Assembly: GCA_030949405.1 (NCBI GenBank)
Contig: JAUZSN010000002.1
Location: 1,488,001 to 1,552,000 of the forward strand
Length of the DNA: 64,000 nt
Source: Methylococcales bacterium
GTDB taxonomy: Bacteria; Pseudomonadota; Gammaproteobacteria; Methylococcales; Methylomonadaceae
Direction of reading: 5' to 3'
The notes below the pieces were generated by a model that did not search any database, was not told the origin of the DNA, and worked only from the letters and a program-made list of their open reading frames with translations. Of the stretch, positions 8,546 through 15,679 are shown one piece after another. The stretch's first letter is position 1, and each line of letters opens with the position of its first letter. Both the position numbers and the translations under genes were made by a program.

Positions 8546-8848
8546 GTGAAATATTTAGGATTATTCTCGCTTTCTGTTTGGCTAATTGCTCAAGGAGTCG
8601 GGAATCTTTTTAATATTTCATTTATTAAAGACGAAAAAATACTGCCCTATGTTAATTTAGCCGCAGGGGTATTTTTAGTCTTATGTATTATTAAAATAAA
8701 ACGTGGGGAAATTGGTTTATTATTTCTTGGAATTTGGGCCGTTTTACAAAGCAGTCTATTTTTATTTAATTTTAGTTTTCCTTATAGTAATATGGTGGTT
8801 CATTCCTTAGGAATTATTGCAGGCGCATTTTTAATTTTTAAAATATAA
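8546..8848 (+). CDS. Small four-helix membrane protein
   Basis: This is a 100-residue, strongly hydrophobic protein starting at GTG. Four hydrophobic segments are visible (about 3-20, 34-50, 58-76, 82-98), separated by short polar turns such as KDEKIL and KIKRGE. The family was not recognised. The next gene follows within about 30 bp on the same strand, so the two may be co-transcribed. Confidence 0.55.
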   Translation: MKYLGLFSLSVWLIAQGVGNLFNISFIKDEKILPYVNLAAGVFLVLCIIKIKRGEIGLLFLGIWAVLQSSLFLFNFSFPYSNMVVHSLGIIAGAFLIFKI

Positions 8849-8876
8849 TCTATTGACTTCAATCTTAAGCATTTCA

Positions 8877-9194
8877 ATGAAAAAAATATCTCGGTTAGTG
8901 CCACTTATCTTTGCTGTTATTGGGATAGTTTTATCTGAGGACGTTCCACAACAAATTCCTCATATTAAACAAAAAATAATAAGTCCAAAAAAAATAACTA
9001 AAAAACCCTCGCCCAAAAAAATTGTTAAGCCATTATTAGATGTGTCAGGTTTCCAGTGTGAGGCTAAAAAAACGTGTTCACAAATGAGTTCTTGTGCAGA
9101 AGCTCTGTTTTATTTAAAAGAATGTGGTGTGAAAAGGCTTGATGGGGATAAAGATTTGATTCCTTGTGAGGGAACAAAGTGTCTTCACAAGTAA
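8877..9194 (+). CDS. Excalibur-type calcium-binding domain protein
   Basis: The frame is open from TTG 8853, but ATG 8877 is preferred because it gives a clean signal peptide, MKKISRLVPLIFAVIGIVL. A Lys/Pro-rich linker follows. The C-terminal cysteine-rich domain contains FQCEAKKTCSQMSSCAEA and YLKECGVKRLDGDKDLIPCE. The DxDxD-like loop with paired cysteines is the hallmark of the Excalibur domain found in extracellular nucleases and surface proteins. No nuclease domain is attached here. It is probably exported and calcium-binding, with unknown function. Confidence 0.75.
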   Translation: MKKISRLVPLIFAVIGIVLSEDVPQQIPHIKQKIISPKKITKKPSPKKIVKPLLDVSGFQCEAKKTCSQMSSCAEALFYLKECGVKRLDGDKDLIPCEGTKCLHK

Positions 9195-9205
9195 ACGTTT
9201 TGAAA

Positions 9206-10105
9206 TTATTCGTCCGCGTGATTGACTACGCCGTGAGGTACGTGAGCAGCGGTAATTTTATGATCACTTGCTGATTGACAATGCCCTTGCTGGTCATCAA
9301 AAAATATATCAGCTCCGAACGCATTTAAAAAGGGGCCTTTAGGCAATCCTCCTAAGAATAAGGCTTCGTCAATGCGTATTCCCCATAATCGTAAGGTTCT
9401 CACAACGCGTTCATGTGTAGGGGCGGCACGGGCGGTGACTAAGGCCGTTCTTATGGGCGAATCATTAGGATCAAAATGGGCCTGTATTCGTTGCAAAGCA
9501 CTTAAAAAATCTTTAAAGGGGCCACCCGATAACGGAGTTTTTGCTTCATGACGTTCATTTTCGGTAAACGCATCTAATCCTTGTTGTTGATAAATGCGTT
9601 CGGATTCATCAGAAAATAAAACGGAGTCGCCATCAAAGGCAATACGTAATTGTTCCGAATGATTTTCATTGGTTCCTGAAATAATCGTGGCGGCGGCAAA
9701 CCCTGCCTCTAAGGCTTTAATAACATCGTCTGTATTGGTGGATAAAAATAGATGAGCGGAGAAGGGAGAAATATAAGCATAAGGTGACCGCCCACTGGTA
9801 AATGCGGCACGGGTTATGTCAAGTTCATAATGACGAATAGCGTTGAAGATTCTAAGCCCTGTATCGGCACTATTCTGAGATAATAAAATAATTTCAACTA
9901 AGGGCGGTTTTGAGCCACCGTTATTAATGGCTAAAAACTTTTGAACCAGTGCAAAGCCTAGACCAGGTTTTAGAATTTCATCTTCATGTTCTATTTGATA
10001 ACGACAAAAGGCTTCTTTGCCTTCGGTTTCAAAAATTTTATGAGAGGCATCTAAATCAAATAAGGCCCGTGATGAAATGGCAATGATTAACGTTTGCGTG
10101 TCCAT
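9206..10105 (-). CDS. Cytosolic 5'-nucleotidase family protein
   Basis: The 299 residues match the 5-nucleotidase family (NT5C1-type, HAD-like). Motifs include LIIAISSRALFDLD, a large N-terminal segment with TSGRSPYAYISPFSAHLFLS, RIAFDGDSVLFSDE (second HAD-like acidic motif), PIRTALVTARAAP, and near the end DIFFDDQQGHC. Members dephosphorylate nucleoside monophosphates in the cytoplasm. It is the last gene of a minus-strand operon, 6 bp after the PhnD-like gene. This suggests that nucleotide turnover or a nucleotide signal is linked to the sensory proteins upstream. Confidence 0.8.
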   Translation of the reverse strand: MDTQTLIIAISSRALFDLDASHKIFETEGKEAFCRYQIEHEDEILKPGLGFALVQKFLAINNGGSKPPLVEIILLSQNSADTGLRIFNAIRHYELDITRAAFTSGRSPYAYISPFSAHLFLSTNTDDVIKALEAGFAAATIISGTNENHSEQLRIAFDGDSVLFSDESERIYQQQGLDAFTENERHEAKTPLSGGPFKDFLSALQRIQAHFDPNDSPIRTALVTARAAPTHERVVRTLRLWGIRIDEALFLGGLPKGPFLNAFGADIFFDDQQGHCQSASDHKITAAHVPHGVVNHADE

Positions 10106-10111
10106 TTAAGT

Positions 10112-10858
10112 TCAGATAGAAAGTGCGTCAATCAGATCAATCATAAATTCCATTTCACGGTCATCAATGGTTATCCACGCATCAAAACCTAAGCTTTTTA
10201 AAACATCCTGTCCTTCCCTATTTTTGTCCATATTAATTAATAGCGATTGAATTTCATCCTTTTTTTCCGCTAGATTGGGGCTAATTAAGAAGGTATGATG
10301 CAGTTCACCGATTTCACTTTGTAATAAAATTTTTAATTGTTTTTTAACCACCCACGATAACTCATCATAAGCTTTTGCCAGAAAAAGCCCCGCATCCATT
10401 TTATCTTCTAATAAATTTTTAACAATTAAGACATGATTATCATAAATTGTTTTTTTGATATTGTCCTCTTCCAGATCGATGGCTTCAAGCAACATCATCC
10501 CTATCATATTAATATTAGGGTCTTCCGTCATTGCTAATTTAAGATCAGGTTTTAAATCATCAAGACTATTGATACTACTTTCATTATGGGCAACGATAAC
10601 GGTTTCATCATAATTGCCTGCAACTTTGGCTAGGGGTAAAAAACCTTTATCACGAACCAGCATGGACGCATCAAAAGGATTTACATAGACCAAATCTGCT
10701 TCATTACTATACGTTACAATGCGTTGTGCATAAAAATCACTGTATAACTCCAGCTTAATTTTAAGCCCTGTTTGTTGCTGCATCCATTTGTTAAACAAAT
10801 ACCAACCTGAAAGGTAATCAGGTGAAAAATCAGGACTCACCGTAAACCGCTTTGACAT
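10112..10858 (-). CDS. PhnD-like substrate-binding fold protein without signal peptide
   Basis: This 248-residue protein resembles phosphate/phosphonate-type periplasmic binding proteins. PDYLSGWYLFNKWMQQQTGL, EADLVYVNPFDASMLVRDKG and SINSLDDLKPDLKLAMTEDP match the ligand-cleft regions of that fold. No signal peptide or lipobox precedes the domain, so it should be cytoplasmic and probably senses rather than transports. It lies 3 bp after the PAS gene and 6 bp before the nucleotidase gene. The ligand is unknown. Confidence 0.7.
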   Translation of the reverse strand: MSKRFTVSPDFSPDYLSGWYLFNKWMQQQTGLKIKLELYSDFYAQRIVTYSNEADLVYVNPFDASMLVRDKGFLPLAKVAGNYDETVIVAHNESSINSLDDLKPDLKLAMTEDPNINMIGMMLLEAIDLEEDNIKKTIYDNHVLIVKNLLEDKMDAGLFLAKAYDELSWVVKKQLKILLQSEIGELHHTFLISPNLAEKKDEIQSLLINMDKNREGQDVLKSLGFDAWITIDDREMEFMIDLIDALSI

Positions 10859-10861
10859 GAC

Positions 10862-11365
10862 TTAATCTCCTTTGTTTGACACAGGATAACGTTCCATAAA
10901 TTCAGCAACGGCTGAAACAGATGGTTTTCGGCGCACTGAGGTATAGCCGACAATAAGACCTTTTCTTATATTAGGGGCAACTGTTACTTTTACCCAATAA
11001 TAACCGCCATCTTTACGTAGGTTTTTGATCACGCCTTGCCATTTTTTTCCCGTTTGTATGGTGTCCCATAAGCTTTTGAAAATAAGAGAAGGCATGTCAG
11101 GATGCCGTAGAATAGAATGGTTGACACCCAGCAATTCCGATTTTTTATAGCCTGACATTTCTATAAACACATGATTAACATGTGTAATAATTCCTTTCGT
11201 ATTGGTTGTAGAAACAATAATTTTGCCCTCAGGATAAGGCGTTTCTACCGTCGTATAAAGCACATTTCTAGTGCCAACATTATACAAATCAAGTGTTACT
11301 TGTTTATATTTACCAATAATATCGCTAGGATTCATGTCTTCTAGCATAAGTATCTGCCCATTCAA
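10862..11365 (-). CDS. Single PAS-domain protein (Aer-like PAS)
   Basis: These 167 residues carry one PAS domain (about 48-150). The motifs ITHVNHVFIEMSGYKKSELLG, HSILRHPDMP, WDTIQTGKKWQGVIKNLRKDGGYYWVK and GYTSVRRKP are typical of the FAD-binding PAS of Aer-type redox sensors. There is no kinase, GGDEF or methyl-accepting domain, so it must act through a partner. It is transcribed after the roadblock gene (17-bp gap) and before the PhnD-like gene. Confidence 0.8.
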   Translation of the reverse strand: MNGQILMLEDMNPSDIIGKYKQVTLDLYNVGTRNVLYTTVETPYPEGKIIVSTTNTKGIITHVNHVFIEMSGYKKSELLGVNHSILRHPDMPSLIFKSLWDTIQTGKKWQGVIKNLRKDGGYYWVKVTVAPNIRKGLIVGYTSVRRKPSVSAVAEFMERYPVSNKGD

Positions 11366-11382
11366 TTAAACAATGACAACAA

Positions 11383-11745
11383 TTACAATAATTCAGTGAT
11401 GCTTCCTGCTGCGCGTTTGACATCAAGGAAGATTAACCCTAGTTTTGCATTCGATTTCGCAAGAACGGTTAAAACAGCATCTTTCCCCGCATAAATCATT
11501 AAAACATACCCCCCCGCGCCTCTAATTAGGATTTGTTCTAAATGACCTCGATTAAGCTCTTGCGCTGTCCTGTCACCTAATGACAGCATTGCAGCACTCA
11601 TAGCGGCCACACGATCTTCATCAATGCCACCAGGTAAGGCGGCCGCAATCATTAATCCATCGGTTGAGATGATTCCTGATGCTTCAATATCGGAGGAAGT
11701 GTTATTTAGTTCTGTTAATATGGAAGTAAGCATGTCTGCTCGCAT
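11383..11745 (-). CDS. Roadblock/LC7 domain protein
   Basis: A 120-residue single-domain protein of the roadblock/LC7 (MglB-like) family. LTSILTELNNTSSDIEASGI is the first helix. SADGLMI-like ISTDGLMIAAALP, AAMSAAMLSLGDRTAQEL and GYVLMIYAGKDAVLTVLAKSNAKLGLIFLDVKRA follow. Such proteins dimerise and regulate small Ras-like GTPases, for example MglA in polarity and gliding. No MglA-type GTPase is present in this window. A 219-bp gap separates it from the upstream roadblock-like gene, so it may have its own promoter. Confidence 0.85.
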   Translation of the reverse strand: MRADMLTSILTELNNTSSDIEASGIISTDGLMIAAALPGGIDEDRVAAMSAAMLSLGDRTAQELNRGHLEQILIRGAGGYVLMIYAGKDAVLTVLAKSNAKLGLIFLDVKRAAGSITELL

Positions 11746-11964
11746 TGTTATACCCTCTTTTCTTTTAAATCAAATAATTTTTAAACGGTGTGTCGACATT
11801 ATAAACGGGTCGCCTGTCTCTGACATATTTTATTTTTTTAATGACCGTAGTGTATTAAAAATAATACAAAACTTAAAGGAAAAATAGATAATTTGTGATT
11901 TAAACCACAGCGATCTAAAAAATAAAAGTCATTGGTCACGCTCGATTATGAATAAAACGTTTAT

Positions 11965-12597
11965 TTATGAATAACGGTGGGTTAACGTCCAAGCTAAAGA
12001 AACAAATTCTGGCTGGTTAAAGTAGGGAACGCCTAGAATACTAATGATAAATTGATGCTCGCCAATAAAGAGTGGCCAAAAACCAAGTTGGCTTTTTCCT
12101 GTTGCCGTAGCACTACTCCACGCGTGGCTTTCTAAGCCCATATCATTCATGAGTAACCGCGCACTGCGCACCCGTAAACGTGAAATTTCAGCCGCTAGTG
12201 CTGAAAATTCTTCGGCTATATCGGCGGTAAAACCATGACTGGCTAAAAAAAATCCCTGATAGTCCGCTAGTAATACCTTGCCTTTAGTTGAGAGTTTACT
12301 TAACAGTGACGGTAAAATATCCTCTAATCTTCCCGATGGCGTTTTTATTGCTTCTTTGAGACCCTGAACCCAGCCCAATTTTTGGCATTCATACAGCAAA
12401 TCAAAGGCTTTATTTTCATCATCAGAATTTGAAAGCATTAATAGGTTGCTTACATTTAATTCAGGGGTTGTTGATTGTTGTAATAAGTTAATCAAAAAAG
12501 ACTTTATTTCATTTTTATCAGGCGATGACAGCGCGTAATAAACGCCTGCGGGCGTTGGGTAAATATATAAGGATTCGATTAAGGTATATTTACTCAT
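11965..12597 (-). CDS. Roadblock-like protein with N-terminal extension
   Basis: The 210-residue protein has an N-terminal half of about 95 residues that I do not recognise (helical, LINLLQQSTTPELNVSNLLM). The C-terminal half has roadblock-like features: LPSLLSKLSTKGKVLLADYQGFFLASHGF, AEEFSALAAEISRLRVRSARLL, and FIISILGVPYFN. Its start codon overlaps the stop of a 44-codon ORF, indicating translational coupling. It is likely the heterodimer partner of the adjacent roadblock protein, which is an inference from fold and position. Confidence 0.65.
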   Translation of the reverse strand: MSKYTLIESLYIYPTPAGVYYALSSPDKNEIKSFLINLLQQSTTPELNVSNLLMLSNSDDENKAFDLLYECQKLGWVQGLKEAIKTPSGRLEDILPSLLSKLSTKGKVLLADYQGFFLASHGFTADIAEEFSALAAEISRLRVRSARLLMNDMGLESHAWSSATATGKSQLGFWPLFIGEHQFIISILGVPYFNQPEFVSLAWTLTHRYS

Positions 12598-12724
12598 TAT
12601 TGTCTAATCCTGTGTCTAGTGAATAAAGTAAAGCCTGAGCTAAGATCGACACATCCATTTTCATCTGAGCATCGACTGTAAATAGAGCAGGATTATAATC
12701 AAAATGGGTTAAGAAAAAATTCAT
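12590..12724 (-). CDS. Small protein, 44 aa, overlapping the next gene
   Basis: ATG at 12724 is preceded by an AGGGAAAAA ribosome-binding-site-like stretch. The frame ends with GAG TAA (stop at 12590-12592), overlapping the ATG of the roadblock-like gene at 12597 by eight bases. The product begins MNFFLTHFDYNPALF and is soluble with amphipathic helices. Its close overlap and good Shine-Dalgarno site favour a real coupled gene. I do not recognise the family. It heads the minus-strand signalling operon. Confidence 0.5.
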   Translation of the reverse strand: MNFFLTHFDYNPALFTVDAQMKMDVSILAQALLYSLDTGLDNNE

Positions 12725-13247
12725 TTTTTCCCTGATGTACCTTAGAAATGAATTTTGTTATCAACAGTTAGGTTTAGAATACCATAATCTATCCTTATGG
12801 ATGAGTCCATTTTATGACGTATCGAGGTATTTAGGGTTGCTATGGGATCAATTTTAGTGGGGATAATACGGTAGATTGTTTTAATAGCGGTCATTTTTTT
12901 AGTTCTAAGAGGATCTGTAAAAAAATCGGTTGTTTGACCCAATTCAATGCGTATGCGCTATTTATAAATAGACAGGGTTCTTGTTATTTATTGCTTGGGG
13001 ATTATTTATTTTCTTATCCATTCAATAGTTCGGACAGTTTTTGTAACCCATTGATTTAAAAAATAATTTACCAATACATCTCGTAAATATAAAACCCTTT
13101 AAAATCAATGCCTTATAGGATTAAGACCGCTATCTTTTTTAAAACTGTCCGAAGTATTGAAAATTAATGGTTGCAACATCTTTTTTATGTTTATCACTTG
13201 AGGTTAAAATCACAATCGTAAAAACCTATAACTCAGAATGATAATTT
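12725..13247. other. Gene-poor 523-bp intergenic stretch
   Basis: The stretch lies upstream of the minus-strand signalling operon and downstream of a truncated Rpn gene. It holds the MITE-like element at 13021-13161 and must contain the operon promoter. A 66-codon minus-strand frame (12742-12942) has no protein-like character and is not called. Confidence 0.6.
13021..13161. mobile_element. MITE-like element with 21-bp terminal inverted repeats
   Basis: The terminal arms at 13021-13041 and 13141-13161 match at 20 of 21 positions and share AGTTCGGACAGTTTT (left) and its complement with one change. The 99-bp interior is AT-rich and non-coding. No obvious target duplication flanks it. The ends do not match those of the IS at 14135-15251, so the mobilising transposase is not in this window. 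Confidence 0.65.
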
Positions 13248-13550
13248 TTAGCACGGGCAATTTATTCTAACAACACAATGATAATGCAAAAAACGATCAT
13301 AATGGTCTCCATGACGTTCATGCTGAATATCAATAATCACCCGATTCTTAACATCCTCAGCAAATAAATAAAAATGCGAATTAACCCGACCCATCACAGG
13401 ATTAAACGGTTTTTCCGTTTCCACATGATCTATCTCCAGCGTAATCCCTAAAACAGCTTGTGCAAACGCGGTAAAAATCTCAGGCTTAGAAAACGCCTTT
13501 TTAAACATAACGCCATATTTTAATGAGGCAACTTGTTTCATAAAAATCAC
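13248..13550 (-). pseudogene. Truncated Rpn/PD-(D/E)XK family nuclease-transposase
   Basis: The start MKQVASLKYGVMFKKAFSKP, then AFAQAVLGITLEIDHVETEK, VNSHFYLFAEDVKNRVIIDI and QHERHGDHYDRFLHYH are the N-terminal third of the Rpn (PDDEXK_2) family, including the VIIDIQHE active-site strand. The frame diverges after HYHC and stops about 100 codons in. Full-length members are near 270-300 residues. A second decayed paralogue lies at 41312-42120. It is an inactive remnant. Confidence 0.75.
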
Positions 13551-13567
13551 TAATCCCTAAAAATTAG

Positions 13568-14098
13568 TTATACCGCTCTTGCTTTTTCAACCTCTTTTTT
13601 TAACTGAGTCGCTAATTCATCATTTGACACAACATTATTTTTAATATCAAAATTATCGTAAAAACTAGGCAGTGAAAAGCTTCCTTTAATAACCCCCTCG
13701 AAATAGGGGATTGATTTCATCGCGGTTGATAAGACATTAGAGCCACCGCCTTTTCCTGGGGAAGTTGCTAAAAGCACCATCGACTTACCTTGATAAACTT
13801 TAGGATTTATTCTAGAACACCAATCAAAAATGTTTTTATAAGCAACACTGTATGAGCCGTTATGCTCTGCAAAAGAAATAAAAACCGCATCACATTCTTT
13901 TATTTTTTCTAAAAACTGTTTTGCTAAGGCTGGCTGCCCAATTTCTATTTCCTTATCTTCACTAAAGATAGGCAGTTCATAATCATTAAGATCTAAGACT
14001 TCCGTAGAGACATTTTCTAACAAACTACTTGCATAAGTGACCAATTTTTTATTGATTGATTTAGTGCTATTACTTGCGGCAAACGCGATTATTTTCAT
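13568..14098 (-). CDS. NADPH-dependent FMN reductase
   Basis: A 176-residue flavodoxin-like protein. The N-terminal phosphate-binding loop region FAASNSTKSINKKLVTYA and the central ISFAEHNGSYSVAYKNIFDWCSR match the NADPH-dependent FMN reductase family (azoreductase/SsuE-like). LLATSPGKGGG lies near residue 110. It reduces flavin or quinone-like substrates in the cytoplasm. It stands between two mobile remnants, and its natural operon context is not visible. Confidence 0.8.
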   Translation of the reverse strand: MKIIAFAASNSTKSINKKLVTYASSLLENVSTEVLDLNDYELPIFSEDKEIEIGQPALAKQFLEKIKECDAVFISFAEHNGSYSVAYKNIFDWCSRINPKVYQGKSMVLLATSPGKGGGSNVLSTAMKSIPYFEGVIKGSFSLPSFYDNFDIKNNVVSNDELATQLKKEVEKARAV

Positions 14099-14134
14099 TT
14101 TGTTTCCTATTCATTTTATTCAAAAGTAAATAAT

Positions 14135-15251
14135 AGACTTGTTCTTTAAGAAGAAGTTAATATATCATGTTAAAATTCCATAGGATAGCCGCTAAAAAAG
14201 AAAATAAATCTTTTACACCTTCTTTTTTATTTCTAAACTTGTCAACTAGGCATCTATATCTTTTCATTCCACCGATTACATGCTCAACAATGACTCTTTC
14301 ACGACTCATCTCTTTGTTTTCTTTTTTTTGATTTTCTGTTAATGTTGGGTTTGGATTATGCTTAGATTTATTTGGTTTTTTATGAGGAATATTTACCGAA
14401 TTAGTTTTATATTCATTATTAAACCCCAAATAACCTAAATCAATAAATATATTAAAATTACTAAACCAATTTAATTCTGGATTAAATTCTTTTTTAAACA
14501 TTCCATAATCATGATTTTTACCTGGAAAACTAACCCCAATATATAAAATTAAATGACCTAAAGAAGCTATAGTGGTATTTTTAATTGTATGCTGTTTTTT
14601 TACCACTGTAAAATTCATTTTGTTCTTCATAGTCACTAGGGCGTTGTACAGCACGCTCTGTAGCATCTATTATCAATGTTTGAACTCCGCCAAAAGCCTG
14701 CTGCATTTCTTCAGGGGTTGAAAAACTTGTTGCAGGTAAAACATTAAATATATCTAACGTCTTTATTAAAATTGGAAATAATTTGTATACATGAGTATGG
14801 GCGCATGATTTATTCATATTAAAAGAAAACCCTAAGTGATCGAAAGTAGAATAGCACTTCATATAATTTAATATAAATAATAATTTGTCTGCGGGTTTTT
14901 TAATGTGCTATCTAAACCACTACCGTATTTTCTTTCTTTATTTTCATGTTTTTCTTTTTGATCTTCAATAAGGGTCTTTTCAAATAGAGATAATAGTAAA
15001 ATAAAATGTTCTGTTTTTAATCCTGTTAAAGCTCTTAACTGTCTATCATCATAAATTCTTGGTAAAATTTCTTTTATTTTCATGTTATACTTTGATTTTT
15101 ATTTTTTATAGAAATTTATTATAAAGCTTATTTATTATTTTTAATAATTTAATTTAAAGTTTATTTATTAGGCTGTATCAACTGATTGTGAATGTTATCA
15201 AGTATATATAAGCAATTGATTTTAATATATTTTATTTAGAAGAACAAGTCT
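14135..15251 (-). mobile_element. IS5-family insertion sequence, about 1.1 kb
   Basis: The terminal inverted repeats begin AGACTTGTTCTT on both ends (14135-14146; complement at 15240-15251). A 3-bp AAT occurs directly outside each end (14132-14134 and 15252-15254), consistent with a 3-bp target duplication. The element contains one DDE_Tnp_4 type transposase, split by two frameshifts. Size, ends and transposase type fit the IS5 family. The subgroup is uncertain. Confidence 0.75.
14157..15083 (-). pseudogene. IS5-family DDE transposase in three overlapping frames
   Basis: Part 1 (15083-14868) has the helix-turn-helix RQLRALTGLKTEHFILLLSLFE. Part 2 (about 14890-14600) has YSTFDHLGFSFNMNKSCAHT and IIDATERAVQRP with the first catalytic Asp. 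Part 3 (about 14620-14157) has FIDLGYLGF (second Asp) and RERVIVEHVIGGMKRYRC with the Glu. The first break falls at TTA AAA AAC, a canonical A AAA AAC site, and needs -1 slippage. The second falls at an A7 run with one base too many. The first may be programmed. The second looks like decay or a sequence error. Confidence 0.75.
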
Positions 15252-15679
15252 AATAAATGACCTGATGGGTACAGGCTTTTCAATAATGAGTTTAGCATCA
15301 TTTCGAGGTGCGTAAACCAATGCTTATTTAACACTAGGCTCATACTACAAATGTCAGGTTACTAACTTAAGATGGGAGACTTATGGATCAAGGCTTGTTT
15401 CTTTGCGGTTATAACCTAATGAATTGATAGGTTTAAAAAACAACAAAGTTCTTCTGTAAGTGTGACTAACTCCAAATATTTGGCTAAAATTAAGCTAAAA
15501 TGCGTGATATAACACAAAAATACCTGCATAATAAGGGTTTATCGGCATCCTTTTAAGTGGTTATTTACAAAGTTATAACGGCTCTGAGTAGTTAGCGTGA
15601 ATGAGTTTCTATTTAAACTGTAAACCAAATAACAAGGACTGTTTACGATATTTTTCTATTCTTTAGGAGTAATTTTATT
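15252..15679. other. Intergenic stretch before the DUF4214 gene
   Basis: The 428 bp hold no convincing gene. A degenerate family A arm, ACTAACTTAAGATGGGAGAC, lies at 15361-15380. A family B end-like motif, ATTTAAACTGTAAACC, lies at 15611-15626, 54 bp before the next start codon. AGGAGTAA at about 15664 is the ribosome-binding site of the downstream gene. The promoter could not be placed with confidence. Confidence 0.5.

Noticed and set aside
12742-12942. 66-codon minus-strand frame
   Set aside because: No ribosome-binding site, no recognisable domain, and it runs through intergenic DNA beside a MITE-like element.
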